The position numbers were made by a program, and so were the translations under genes. Source: CAVVFX01 sp963777595 (lineage in GTDB: Bacteria; Acidobacteriota; Terriglobia; Bryobacterales; Bryobacteraceae). From it: DNA of 64,000 nucleotides. Position 1 is the first letter of the stretch. Each line of letters begins with the position of its first letter. The stretch covers positions 1-64,000 of the forward strand of contig CAVZRE010000065.1 in assembly GCA_963777595.1 (NCBI GenBank), read 5' to 3'. Positions 33,975 through 42,929 of this stretch are shown in pieces. The notes under the pieces were generated by a model. It searched no databases, had not been told where the DNA came from, and saw only the letters and a list, made by a program, of their open reading frames with translations.

Positions 33975-35654
33975 ATGTCAGCCCTCCCATTTCTGCCGCT
34001 CCACAATCTGCTCGGATTTGGCGCTGCCGACTTCATTGAACTCGCTCTTGCGCTATTGCTGACCGTACTGTATCTGACGCGTCCGATCCTTCAGCCTTAC
34101 ATGCGGAGGCTTTCGACTCACACCGGGTGGTCGATGCTGGCGCTCTTCCTCTTTCCCATCGCACTCCGCCTGGCGCTGCTCCCCCAATTTCCGGTCCCAA
34201 CCCCGACAGGCTCGGATGACTTCAGTCATCTGCTCATGGCAGACACGCTTGCTCACTTCCGGCTGGCGAACCCAGCTCATCCGATGCGCCGATTTTTCGA
34301 GGAGGTCTTTGTACTACAAGAGCCACGGTACAGCTCGATGTATCCGCCGGGGCAAGGCATGGTTCTGGCGCTCGGAAAGTTTTTGTTCGGAACCCCCTGG
34401 GCTGGAGTCCTGTTGTGCGACGGCGCATTCTGCGCCGTCTTTTACTGGATGTTGCGAGCCTGGGTGGATCCGCTTTGGGCCCTCGCAGGCGGCTTGCTGG
34501 CGGTCTTCGAATTCGGGCCTCTGAATCAATGGATGAATACCTATTGGACAAGCGCCATTCCAGCGGTTTCGGGGTGTCTGGTGTTCGGATGTCTGGCGCG
34601 TCTCCGCAACCCACTTCCTCCGCGCAACGCGCTGCTGATGGGAACTCTTGCCGGAGCCGGTCTCGCGATGCATCTCATTACCAGGCCGTTCGAATTCCTG
34701 ATGCTCGCTGTTTCCGCCGTGATCTTCCTCCCTCTGCTTCCGCTGCGCAACTGGCAGACTCTCCGGCGTCCCGCAGCTGCGGCCGTATTGATGTTGGCTC
34801 CCGCGGTCACCCTTCTTCTGTTCCAGAACAAGGCGGTGACTGGAACCTGGACCACGCTTCCCTATCAACTTAGCCGCTACGAATATGGAATTCCAACCAC
34901 CTTTGTGATGCAGCCGAACCCAGTCCCGCACCGGCCTCTTACGCCCGAGCAGGAGTTGAATTACCGGGCCGGAGTAGCGATTCATGGCGATCAACCCGAA
35001 AGCGTGCGACGTTACCTTGATCGTCTGATCTACAGCCTCCGCTATTATCGCTTCTTTCTTCTGCCGCCGCTCTATTTGGCGGTGCTCGCCTTTCTCTGCG
35101 GCATCCGCGAACGCCGTTACGCCTGGGTAGTCGCGACGATCGCAATCTTTGTCCTGGCCTCCAACTTTTATCCATATTTCTACCCGCATTACGTCGGGGC
35201 GACAGCCTCGTTGTTTGTCTTAATGAGCGTCGTGGGACTTCAGAAGTTGAACCGTTTCGGCTTAGCGAGACTTCTATTTCTCTTCTGCGCGGCGCTCTTC
35301 TTTTGCTGGTACGGCATCCGGTTCATCGGGCAGGAGCAGCTATTTCCCGTGCTGGCCTATGATGAGTGGGACTTAGTCAATCATGGTGATCCTGAAGGGC
35401 GCATCGCCGTGAATGAAGAACTCGCCAGGTCGCCGGGCAAACAATTGGTTTTCGTACACTACGCGCCCCAGCACATGTTTCACGAATGGATTCACAATGA
35501 CGCGGATATCGATAAAGCGCGAGTCGTTTGGGCACTCGATCTGGGAGACGAGGAAAATCAGAAACTCATCAACTACTATCCCGACCGGCACGTCTCAATG
35601 ATCGAACCGGATGCTCACCCTCCAAAACTGTTATCCCTTAGCCGCGGCCGTTAA
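33975..35654 (+). CDS. GT39-type integral-membrane glycosyltransferase
   Basis: 559 residues with about ten membrane helices. The first loop carries TGSDDFSHLLMADTLAHFRLANP, where the Asp pair matches the catalytic site of PMT/ArnT-type (GT39/GT83) dolichyl- or undecaprenyl-phosphate-sugar transferases, and SSMYPPGQGMVLALG is the family PPG loop. The C-terminal soluble domain is about 100 residues. It likely glycosylates a lipid or protein at the outer face of the membrane. Its 3' end overlaps DUF72 by 24 bp. Confidence 0.82.
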   Translation: MSALPFLPLHNLLGFGAADFIELALALLLTVLYLTRPILQPYMRRLSTHTGWSMLALFLFPIALRLALLPQFPVPTPTGSDDFSHLLMADTLAHFRLANPAHPMRRFFEEVFVLQEPRYSSMYPPGQGMVLALGKFLFGTPWAGVLLCDGAFCAVFYWMLRAWVDPLWALAGGLLAVFEFGPLNQWMNTYWTSAIPAVSGCLVFGCLARLRNPLPPRNALLMGTLAGAGLAMHLITRPFEFLMLAVSAVIFLPLLPLRNWQTLRRPAAAAVLMLAPAVTLLLFQNKAVTGTWTTLPYQLSRYEYGIPTTFVMQPNPVPHRPLTPEQELNYRAGVAIHGDQPESVRRYLDRLIYSLRYYRFFLLPPLYLAVLAFLCGIRERRYAWVVATIAIFVLASNFYPYFYPHYVGATASLFVLMSVVGLQKLNRFGLARLLFLFCAALFFCWYGIRFIGQEQLFPVLAYDEWDLVNHGDPEGRIAVNEELARSPGKQLVFVHYAPQHMFHEWIHNDADIDKARVVWALDLGDEENQKLINYYPDRHVSMIEPDAHPPKLLSLSRGR

Positions 35655-36350
35655 AGCGAGAATTTCCTGCGCGTACAACGCACCCGACGGGTCGTCCTCG
35701 TGTTTGAAGAAGACAAAAACGTCGCGTCCTGCACTCTCCAGATCGCGCACCTGGGCACTGATTCGCTTACGGTCATCGGGTGAGTAATCCCCCTTGCGGA
35801 GGCGGAAATAGGCGAAACGGGCAGTGAACACTTTGGGCACTTCGAGTTTTTCGGATTCCGCCAGGCACAACGCAACGCCGTGCCTTTCCAGTAACTCGTA
35901 GACGGGATCGACGAGCCAGGATTCGTGACGGAATTCGAAAGCGAATCGCAGGTCGCGCGGAAGCAACTCCAAATAATCGGCCAAAAGTTGCGTGTCGCAT
36001 TTCAAATTCGGTGGGAGTTGATAAAGTACCGGGCCAAGGCGGCGGGCGCTCCGCAATGGATCGATCGCTCGAAAAAAGATTTCCGTGAACTCCGCGGCGT
36101 TTTTGAGGCGGAGGATATGAGTCAACTTTATGTGAGCCTTCGGGGAAAACACGAATCCCTCCGGTGTAGCCTTCACCCAACCCTCTTGCGTCGTGGCCTT
36201 GGGTAACTGGCGATAGGTGTAATTGATCTCGACGGAATTCAATTTCGTCGCGTAGTAAGCCAGGAAGTTAGCGGACGCAACGTTCTTGGGATAGAACGCG
36301 GGTTTCCACGCGGGATAAGCGAACCCTGAGGTCCCAGCAAAAACCGGCAT
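35631..36350 (-). CDS. DUF72 domain protein
   Basis: 239 residues from ATG 36350. A TIM-barrel-like fold: VFAGTSGFAYPAWKPAFYP, LNSVEINYTYRQLP, FVFSPKAHIKLTH, LGPVLYQLPPNLKCD, LRFAFEFRHESW and FAYFRLRKG. These are the standard DUF72 motifs with conserved acidic and aromatic residues. No signal peptide. Convergent overlap with the GT39-like gene. Function unknown. Confidence 0.9.
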   Translation of the reverse strand: MPVFAGTSGFAYPAWKPAFYPKNVASANFLAYYATKLNSVEINYTYRQLPKATTQEGWVKATPEGFVFSPKAHIKLTHILRLKNAAEFTEIFFRAIDPLRSARRLGPVLYQLPPNLKCDTQLLADYLELLPRDLRFAFEFRHESWLVDPVYELLERHGVALCLAESEKLEVPKVFTARFAYFRLRKGDYSPDDRKRISAQVRDLESAGRDVFVFFKHEDDPSGALYAQEILALTAAAKG

Positions 36351-36399
36351 AGTCCTATTTCAACACGCTCCCGCAGTAGCGCGAAAATGGCAGCGGCAC

Positions 36400-37287
36400 T
36401 TAAGGGCGAGGTGCGACGTCGGTATACTTGCCATTTACCACGATCCGCACCTCATCGTGGTAAATAACCTTCCGCGGAATGATCACCTTCTGTTGATTGA
36501 ACGTCTCAGCCTCGAAATCTTTCCAGGCCGGATGGTAGATCCCGATCTTGAAATAAGGTCCGTTGGGATCGTTGTAGCAATTCGGCCCGGGGTGCGTAAG
36601 CACAGGCTTCCCATCCCGCCAGATTTCGAGCAGCCCATTATCTTTGTACGACCACAGCACATGAAATACCCAGTCCGTCCAAACGCCTTTGCGAATATTC
36701 CCGAGCGGAAACTGTTCCTTCTTCGACCCGTACTTCGCCCAATCCTTGGCATCCTTGACCACTGCGGAAGAAGAATTGACGGCCACCTGCCATTGACTGC
36801 CGCGGAGCGATAGAGCCACTGGCGGACGGCCTTTGCCGTCTCCTTCCACTTTGAATTGCTTCTTGTCCTCGCCGAACGAACCATGCCATTGCGCGACGAT
36901 ATCGCCGTCCTGCGGGTCATCGATCCAATCCGCGGGAACGAAGATGCTGAAGCCGTACCAGTAGTCCGAGAACAGAGGCACGCCGGACAAAGCAATTTCC
37001 GAACGGAATGAGCCGAGCCGGCGAGGAACCTCGAAACGAATGGCATGCCGGCCGGCCCGCACCGGGTCGTCGACGATGCGAACTAATCCTGCATCCGCAA
37101 TCGCTTTCGGATCGTTCTTCTGCCGTAGAGGGTCTCTGTCGCCGTTGATCCCATAGTGCCATTGCGACTTGAGCCCATCCTCGAAACCTTCGAAGAATAA
37201 ACCATCTTTGGCCGTCTGAGATTGGGCCGCGATGGCCAGGAGCAAGGTGAGTGGCCGGCACCGCCGGAGAAGTTGCAGGGAGTTCAT
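36400..37287 (-). CDS. heparin-lyase-I-like polysaccharide lyase
   Basis: 295 residues from ATG 37287, with a signal peptide (LLRRCRPLTLLLAIAAQS). FFEGFEDGLKSQWHYGING with RHAIRFEVPRRLGSFRSEIA, FKVEGDGKG and KGVWTDWVFHVLWS fits the jelly-roll PL13-like family, as does LEIWRDGKPVLTHPGPNCYND near the C-terminus. A secreted glycan-cleaving role is likely, with the exact polysaccharide unknown. Alone on this strand. Confidence 0.8.
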   Translation of the reverse strand: MNSLQLLRRCRPLTLLLAIAAQSQTAKDGLFFEGFEDGLKSQWHYGINGDRDPLRQKNDPKAIADAGLVRIVDDPVRAGRHAIRFEVPRRLGSFRSEIALSGVPLFSDYWYGFSIFVPADWIDDPQDGDIVAQWHGSFGEDKKQFKVEGDGKGRPPVALSLRGSQWQVAVNSSSAVVKDAKDWAKYGSKKEQFPLGNIRKGVWTDWVFHVLWSYKDNGLLEIWRDGKPVLTHPGPNCYNDPNGPYFKIGIYHPAWKDFEAETFNQQKVIIPRKVIYHDEVRIVVNGKYTDVAPRP

Positions 37288-37409
37288 AACAGCGTCAGAG
37301 GCCATGGTAACAATCTTGGGACGGGTGTTCCATCACTATGGCGATAATCCTGCCTTAGACAAGGCCGACGGGGCAGTTTGACACAAAAATACCGATTAAG
37401 GAGAATGCA

Positions 37410-37589
37410 ATGAAACCGAGCACAAAGAACCAGGTTAAGGGCAAAGCCCACGAAGTGAAAGGCGCAGTCAAGGAAAAGGTTGGCAAGGCGACCAACAACC
37501 CGGATATGGAAGCTGAAGGCCAAGTCGAAAAGGTTGCTGGCAAGGTCCAGAACAAAGTCGGACACGCCGGCAAAGTTCTCGGCAATTAG
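37410..37589 (+). CDS. CsbD-family stress protein
   Basis: 59 residues from ATG 37410, AAGGAG upstream. MKPSTKNQVKGKAHEVKGAV and KEKVGKATNN, then KVAGKVQNKVGHAGKV, is the CsbD repeat, Lys/Gly/Val-rich. CsbD-type proteins accumulate under general stress; their action is unknown. It is the first of three short genes with tight spacing and strong ribosome sites, so probably a stress-induced operon. Confidence 0.92.
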   Translation: MKPSTKNQVKGKAHEVKGAVKEKVGKATNNPDMEAEGQVEKVAGKVQNKVGHAGKVLGN

Positions 37590-37604
37590 TCGAGGAGATA
37601 AACA

Positions 37605-37757
37605 ATGTTATTGCTGATCATCATTTTGATCCTCCTGTTCGGCGGCGGCGGTGGTTACTACGGCTACAATCGCTGGGGATACGGAGGCGCGGGCGTGGGA
37701 CTGGGCACCATTCTGCTCATCCTTTTGATTGCGTGGATGCTCGGCGTCTTCCACTAA
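37605..37757 (+). CDS. DUF3309-type small membrane protein
   Basis: 50 residues from ATG 37605, GAGGAG upstream. Two hydrophobic helices (LLLIIILILLFGG and GLGTILLILLIAWMLGVF) flank a Gly/Tyr-rich turn (YYGYNRWGYGG), the DUF3309 pattern. Such peptides commonly follow CsbD genes. Inner-membrane location predicted; function unknown. Confidence 0.85.
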   Translation: MLLLIIILILLFGGGGGYYGYNRWGYGGAGVGLGTILLILLIAWMLGVFH

Positions 37758-37766
37758 GGAAGATTT

Positions 37767-37946
37767 ATGGCTAAGAACAATAAGGAAGACGTTCCCATTC
37801 TCGATGAGCGGAACGAGCGTGAAAAGGGCGAAGATCCATTACAGTTTCCCGGCGATTTGCGGCCGGAGTGGGAAAGAGACGACATCGAGAATGAAGGACG
37901 GAAGCCAGACCTGGAAGAGATCGAAGAAGATACAGGCAATTTGTGA
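37767..37946 (+). CDS. small acidic protein of the CsbD operon
   Basis: 59 residues from ATG 37767, AAGGAAG just upstream. Charged and probably disordered: VPILDERNEREKGEDPLQFP and then GRKPDLEEIEEDTGNL. I recognise no family. It is 9 bp behind the DUF3309 gene, so part of the same short operon. Confidence 0.65.
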   Translation: MAKNNKEDVPILDERNEREKGEDPLQFPGDLRPEWERDDIENEGRKPDLEEIEEDTGNL

Positions 37947-37975
37947 GGGAGCGGTTGCGCTCCCTCCTGACGCGG

Positions 37976-39352
37976 TCAGATTCTGTGGTAGATGATCGCC
38001 CCTCCCACACGAGCGATCTCACGATAGCCTGACAACCAGGTCTTCAATTCCGGATAGCGCGTCATCGCTAATTGCGGGTTGTACTCTCCAAGTCCATCGA
38101 CAATGAAGTCCGGATGCGATCTTGCAAGTACTTGGCGAGCTTGAGCAGTAGTCCCCGGCGCCAATATCGGCGACGACTGAGTAAGATGCCGATCAGCCGG
38201 AACCCCCGTCATCGCTTGGCAGTCGAGGTACATGGATGCCGCTCGCATATCTGTGTACACAAAAACGTCAGGCCGGTAGCCCCAGACGTAAAGTGTGTCC
38301 CCGGGGCGTGCGAGTCGCTCAATTATAGCCGCAGTAGCCCGGCTTTCATTGTCCAATGCCAGATCCGACCATTGGGGGTCAGCATTGACTGCGAGCAAAA
38401 GGTACCTGGGGCCGAATCTGGCAAGCGGAGCCAAAAGTAGAATCGCAGCCAGCCACCAACGGCTCCCAAGCAGTGTCATACCTCGTGCAGCAGCGAGGAC
38501 GGCGACAGGGAGAATGAGAAAGTAGTATCGCGGAAAAAAGCGCCATCCGAGCGCAACTCCTGTCGCGCAACAAAGCGCCCAAAAACCGAATTGAGCTTTT
38601 TGGCGGCGTTCCATTCCAGTTAAGCTCCAACCTCCAGCCACAATCAGCCCTGCGTGAAAACCCGCCCAGTTGGCACTACGAACCAATCCAGTGACGATAG
38701 GATGATCCACAAAAGTATTTCTTGCGTATGCCGAGGACCAGATCCACACTTGGTCCAGATAGGACGTCCACGCCCCAGACATGGCAAGGACGGCGCCGGC
38801 GAATGCGCATGGCAACGCGAACCCTAGCGCAACCAAAGGTCCCGCAAACATCCCACATGACGCCAGGACAAATAACGCTTTATTGTTAAACAGGAATCCG
38901 ACCCCTGCGGCGGCCCCACTCCAGATCGGGCGTCTCTGAATGGCCAGGAGGATTGCAAGCAGATGAGGCGCAAGCAACAGAGAGTCAGCCGCCAAGGGCA
39001 GCACAGACGACGGCGTATCGAACGTCAGGAAGAATGCCATCAGAATCGCGGCCCAACGAGCTTCTTGCTCCGTCCAGAGGGCTTTCGCAGCCGCGAAGGC
39101 TAGCCAGCAGACGAGAGTGCAATATAAAGCCCCGGCAAAACGCAGGACGAGGCCGATCTTTGCTCCCCATAACAAATAAACCAACGGGACCAGCGGCGGC
39201 TTGTCAAACCAAATGTCCCGGTAGAGGATTTTCCCGAAGAGAACCTGCTGCGCCGCTGCCAAGGGCAGATCTTCCTCGGCCCACAAGACATGAACGTGGC
39301 AGAGATGCGCGGCGAGCAGTGCGGTAAACAGCAGGATGAAGAGTTTACTCAA
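37976..39352 (-). CDS. second GT39-like membrane glycosyltransferase
   Basis: 458 residues from TTG 39352, about ten membrane helices. LWAEEDLPLAAAQQVLFGKI and LYRDIWFDKPPLVPLVYLLWG is the family loop with a KPP motif and catalytic Asp/Glu region, as in ArnT-like PMT_2 proteins; the rest is hydrophobic with a soluble C-terminal domain. It starts only 8 bp from base 39361. Substrates unknown; likely lipid-linked sugars. Confidence 0.82.
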   Translation of the reverse strand: MSKLFILLFTALLAAHLCHVHVLWAEEDLPLAAAQQVLFGKILYRDIWFDKPPLVPLVYLLWGAKIGLVLRFAGALYCTLVCWLAFAAAKALWTEQEARWAAILMAFFLTFDTPSSVLPLAADSLLLAPHLLAILLAIQRRPIWSGAAAGVGFLFNNKALFVLASCGMFAGPLVALGFALPCAFAGAVLAMSGAWTSYLDQVWIWSSAYARNTFVDHPIVTGLVRSANWAGFHAGLIVAGGWSLTGMERRQKAQFGFWALCCATGVALGWRFFPRYYFLILPVAVLAAARGMTLLGSRWWLAAILLLAPLARFGPRYLLLAVNADPQWSDLALDNESRATAAIIERLARPGDTLYVWGYRPDVFVYTDMRAASMYLDCQAMTGVPADRHLTQSSPILAPGTTAQARQVLARSHPDFIVDGLGEYNPQLAMTRYPELKTWLSGYREIARVGGAIIYHRI

Positions 39353-39423
39353 GTCGAACGATGATTTTAACAGCGCACTTGGAGAGAGCGCGGTATACTG
39401 GCAAAGAAAAAGCGAAACTGAAA

Positions 39424-40677
39424 GTGGCGGACTTCGGTGAACAGCTCGCGGCGCTGCGGCGCAGGATGGCGGCCATCGACATCAAGTATGCGGCCCGGGA
39501 GAAGCTCGAATCGCCGCGTCCGCATACCGCTCAGCTGCACTATGCCGATGACCTGATCTCGGGCTCCGTCATTGAAACGCCCGCCGGCAAACATTTCGAG
39601 ACGGTAAAGCTTTGGGAACGCCACCGGCGGCACGGCAGCGTGGGAATTGTCGATCTGGAGCATCTGCCGGACGATCTCCTGGATTCCCTCTCGGGCGGTA
39701 CGATCGCGAAAGCTCATCCGTCCAAGTGGTGCTTCCTCGACACCGAAACCACCGGCCTCGCCGGTGGTACCGGGACTTATGCTTTCCTGATCGGCTGCGG
39801 CAGCATCGAACCGGATGGATTTCGCGTCCGGCAATTCTTCATGCGGGACTACGGCGAAGAGGCGTCCCAGCTCCACGCCCTGGCCGAACACCTGCAGCGC
39901 TTTGATGTCCTGATCACCTACAACGGCAAGACTTTCGATCAGCCGTTACTCGAGACCCGCTTCCGCATGGTAAGGCAGAAGACGCCTTTCGCCCGCATGG
40001 AGCACCTGGATCTGCTGTTCGGGGCGCGGCGTTTATGGAAGATCCGCCTCGATAGCTGCAAGCTGACGCACCTGGAGCATCAGATCCTGGGGGTCGAACG
40101 GCAGGGGGATCTGCCCGGCGAACTGATTCCCTATTACTACTTCGACTATGTGCGGACGCAGCGCGCGGTGAAGCTGGTGCCGATTTTGCATCACAACGTG
40201 GTAGACATCGTCTCGTTGGCGTGTCTCACGGCGATTGTGCCGGAGGCGTTCCGGTCGCCCGCGACCGTCCCGGTAAGGCATGGCGCAGATCTTCTAGGCG
40301 TGGCGCGCTGGCTGTTGCAGGCTGAGCGCTTAACGGAGGCTCTGGCTTTGCTGCGGCGCGCGATGGAATTGGGACTACCGGATGCGCACCTGTTTCGCAC
40401 CATGCTGGAGATCGGGCTGCTCGAGAAAAAGCTGGGCAACGAGCAGGCGGCGGTGGCGATGTTTTCGGATTTAGCGGCGAGTTCGAATGGATTTCAGGCG
40501 CGCGCGTTTGAAGAGCTGGCGAAATTTTACGAGCATCGCGAGAGGAATTACGCGATGGCGCTCGAGATGAGCCGCAGTGCGCAGGCGTTGGGTCCAAACG
40601 AAGGAATTGAGCGCCGGGTGGAAAGGCTGCGTGCGCGGATCATGAAACGCGGCGTTGCGGCGCGTCTACCCATGTGA
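39424..40677 (+). CDS. YprB-like RNase H-fold nuclease
   Basis: About 417 residues. GTG 39424 is preferred because a good -10-like TATACT lies at 39394-39399; ATG 39361 would leave only 8 bp to the divergent gene. The RNase-H fold exonuclease domain shows WCFLDTETTGLAGGTGTYAFLIG (DxE), FDVLITYNGKTFDQPLLETRF and HHNVVDIVSLACL (final Asp). A TPR-like C-terminal part (LLEKKLGNEQAAVAMF) follows. A DnaQ/YprB-type nuclease, target unknown. Confidence 0.88.
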   Translation: MADFGEQLAALRRRMAAIDIKYAAREKLESPRPHTAQLHYADDLISGSVIETPAGKHFETVKLWERHRRHGSVGIVDLEHLPDDLLDSLSGGTIAKAHPSKWCFLDTETTGLAGGTGTYAFLIGCGSIEPDGFRVRQFFMRDYGEEASQLHALAEHLQRFDVLITYNGKTFDQPLLETRFRMVRQKTPFARMEHLDLLFGARRLWKIRLDSCKLTHLEHQILGVERQGDLPGELIPYYYFDYVRTQRAVKLVPILHHNVVDIVSLACLTAIVPEAFRSPATVPVRHGADLLGVARWLLQAERLTEALALLRRAMELGLPDAHLFRTMLEIGLLEKKLGNEQAAVAMFSDLAASSNGFQARAFEELAKFYEHRERNYAMALEMSRSAQALGPNEGIERRVERLRARIMKRGVAARLPM

Positions 40678-40743
40678 CGGCTCACTCGTTTTGATTGCAG
40701 GCAGTCCGATCCACGTTGTTTGCGGCCGGGAAGCAAAGAAAAG

Positions 40744-40778
40744 GAACGCCCGGAATCTCGCCAAAGATCCGGGCGTTC
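40744..40778 (-). terminator. intrinsic terminator on the minus strand
   Basis: GAACGCCCGGA (40744-40754) and TCCGGGCGTTC (40768-40778) form a perfect 11-bp stem with a 13-base loop. On the minus strand it is followed by CCTTTTCTTTG, U-rich. It lies 37 bases beyond the stop of the micropeptide gene (40816-40884), so it should end that transcript. It cannot serve the + strand well: no T-run there. Confidence 0.7.
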
Positions 40779-40815
40779 TTGAAGGAGAGGAACGGCGAGC
40801 AGAACCGCAGGAGGG

Positions 40816-40884
40816 CTAGAGGACGCCCCCCCAAATCAAAATCGAAGTCACCATCGAAAGGATTGTTGGCAGTATTTTTTTCAT
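40816..40884 (-). CDS. 22-residue membrane micropeptide
   Basis: Begins at ATG 40884 with AGAGAGGG upstream. The product is MKKILPTILS and MVTSILIWGGVL, a single hydrophobic helix with a Lys-Lys start, like a leader or toxin-like peptide. A hairpin terminator follows. Too short for automatic gene calls; the match of ribosome site, peptide and terminator supports a real transcript. The gap 40678-41118 otherwise holds nothing I can identify. Confidence 0.5.
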   Translation of the reverse strand: MKKILPTILSMVTSILIWGGVL

Positions 40885-41118
40885 TTAGACCCTCTCTTTT
40901 GCCGACCGAAAACTCAATGTACCATCCCAAGGTTGGTGTTGAAAAGATATCAGTGGGAGTTCGTAGATTGAAAGTACTGCGGGTACCCAATCTACGTAGG
41001 AACTTAGCGGGTACTCATGTCGGAACGATGATCGACATACGTCGGGGCATGCTGAGCGTTTCTTGACCAGGGTTCCGGAAGCGTGCGGCGTTCTCATGCC
41101 GCACGCTATTGTGGATAG

Positions 41119-41802
41119 GTGACCGATCCCGGGCTGAAAGACCGCCTCTCCGCCGTCTTGGAACGCATCGAAGTAGCGGCCGCGCGCGCACATCGCCGGT
41201 CTGCGGACATTCGTCTCCTTGCCGTCACTAAAGTTTTCCCCGCAACCGCCATCCGCGACGGCTACGAACTCGGACTACGTGAATTCGGCGAAAACTATGT
41301 GCAGGAATTCGAGGGCAAAGCACCCCTTCTTGCCGACCTCGCCGGCGCAAAGTTTCATCTCATCGGACATTTGCAATCGAACAAGTCGCGCCGCGCGGCC
41401 GAGCTCTTTCAGATGATCCAGACCGTCGATTCCGCCAAACTCGCCACTCGCCTGAATGAAGGAATTGCCGATGGGGGAACCTTAGACGTCATGATCGAAG
41501 TCAAGCTCTCCGCCGAACCCTCGAAGTGGGGCGCGTCGCCGGATGACGTTCCGGGAATTGTCGAAGCTTGCCGCGCCGCGCCGAAACTACGCTTACGGGG
41601 GCTGATGACGGTCCCTCCCTGGTCGGAGGACGCGGAGCAATCGCGCCCTTACTTCGCCCGTTTGCGCGAGATCGCGGCGCAATATGCGCTTCCGGAGCTT
41701 TCGATGGGCATGTCGAACGATATGGACGTAGCCATTGAGGAGGGCGCCACCTGCGTCCGCATCGGAACGGCATTGTTCGGAAAACGTAAGAAAAACGAGT
41801 GA
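41119..41802 (+). CDS. yggS: YggS-family pyridoxal-phosphate homeostasis protein
   Basis: 227 residues from GTG 41119. The alanine-racemase-like TIM barrel binds PLP through Lys in LLAVTKVFPA. FGENYVQEFEGK, FHLIGHLQSNKSR, RLRGLMTVPP and ELSMGMSNDMDVAIEEGATCVRIGTALFG are the family blocks. It keeps vitamin B6 and amino-acid pools in balance. The stop overlaps the next gene (GTGA), giving a three-gene operon with a glycosyltransferase and a CocE-type hydrolase. Confidence 0.96.
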   Translation: MTDPGLKDRLSAVLERIEVAAARAHRRSADIRLLAVTKVFPATAIRDGYELGLREFGENYVQEFEGKAPLLADLAGAKFHLIGHLQSNKSRRAAELFQMIQTVDSAKLATRLNEGIADGGTLDVMIEVKLSAEPSKWGASPDDVPGIVEACRAAPKLRLRGLMTVPPWSEDAEQSRPYFARLREIAAQYALPELSMGMSNDMDVAIEEGATCVRIGTALFGKRKKNE

Positions 41803-42929
41803 TCGTCGGGTTCCATTCTCCGCTCCCTCCCGCCCGCACAGGCGTTGCCGATTATTCGGCCGCCCTGCTGCGCGCCCTGCGGAACCTTGGCGACGTCCGG
41901 CCTCAAGCTTCCGAAGCTGACGTGCATCTGTATCACATCGGCAACAATCAGCTTCACCGAGCCATTTACCGGCAGGCGATCGGGCGTCCCGGTGTCGTGG
42001 TGCTCCATGACGCTGTGCTCCAACATCTCTTCCTCGGTTCCTCAACCGAAACCGCCTACGTGGATGAATTCGTCTATAACTACGGCGAATGGCATCGCGG
42101 GAAAGGATTTCAGTTGTGGCTCGATCGCGCCGCTTCCGCAACCGACGAACGGTATTTTCGTTATCCGATGTTGAGGCGGATCGCCGAAGTTTCGCGCGCC
42201 GTCATCGTCCACAACCCGGGGGCGGCGCGACTCGTACGGGAGCATGCGCCTGAGGCTGACATCGTCACCATCCCACATTTCTTCGATCCGCCGCCAAGCC
42301 TGGATGCGGTCGCGCCAATGGAATTTCGACGCGCCCTCGGAATCCCTCCCTACGCCTATCTCTTCGGAATCTTCGGCTTCCTGCGTGAGTCCAAACGGCT
42401 CCTCGCGGCGCTCAATACTTTCGTCCGCTTGCGACAGTCGGTTTCGGAGGAGGCGAAATCCAAAATCGCCATCCTCGTGGCCGGGGAGTTTGTTTCGAGC
42501 GACCTGGCGCGCGCCTGCGAACCCTTGCTCACCATGCCTGGTGTCTATCGCGCCCCCTATTTGACCGAGCCGGACTTCTGGGCCGCCGCCTCCGCGGTAG
42601 ACGCGTGTATCAACCTGCGGGTACCCGCGGCCGGTGAGACTTCTGGCATCGCCATCCGGCTGATGGGACTTGGGAAGCCGGTCCTATTAACGGAATCGCC
42701 GGAGAATAGCGATTTTCCGCCAGGAAGCTTTTTCCCGGTCCCGCCCGGAGTTGCCGAAAGCGCCGCACTGTTCGACTATATGGGTATACTGGCGCATGAC
42801 CGCGCTTTGAGCCGCGAGATTGGCCGGCTGGCCGCAGACCATATAAAGCGGGAGCACGCCCTGGCGGGAATCTCTCAGATGTATTGGGACGCTTTGTGCA
42901 GAAACGCAGTATCTTTATCCTCGGTCTGA
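41799..42929 (+). CDS. glycosyltransferase family 4 protein
   Basis: 376 residues from GTG 41799. A GT-B fold: IVGFHSPLPPARTGVADYSA, VVVLHDAVLQHLFLG, YLFGIFGFLRESKRLLAAL, and the donor-binding EPLLTMPGVYRAPYLTEPDFWAAASAVDACINLRVPAAGETSGIAIRLMGLGKPVLL. It makes glycosidic links in the cytoplasm, probably for an exopolysaccharide. Overlaps both neighbours. Confidence 0.9.
   Translation: MIVGFHSPLPPARTGVADYSAALLRALRNLGDVRPQASEADVHLYHIGNNQLHRAIYRQAIGRPGVVVLHDAVLQHLFLGSSTETAYVDEFVYNYGEWHRGKGFQLWLDRAASATDERYFRYPMLRRIAEVSRAVIVHNPGAARLVREHAPEADIVTIPHFFDPPPSLDAVAPMEFRRALGIPPYAYLFGIFGFLRESKRLLAALNTFVRLRQSVSEEAKSKIAILVAGEFVSSDLARACEPLLTMPGVYRAPYLTEPDFWAAASAVDACINLRVPAAGETSGIAIRLMGLGKPVLLTESPENSDFPPGSFFPVPPGVAESAALFDYMGILAHDRALSREIGRLAADHIKREHALAGISQMYWDALCRNAVSLSSV

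Noticed and set aside
39361..39423. ATG 39361 as start of the YprB-like gene
   Set aside because: It would leave 8 bp between divergent starts, and a -10-like element at 39394-39399 favours GTG 39424; the first 21 residues look unlike the family.
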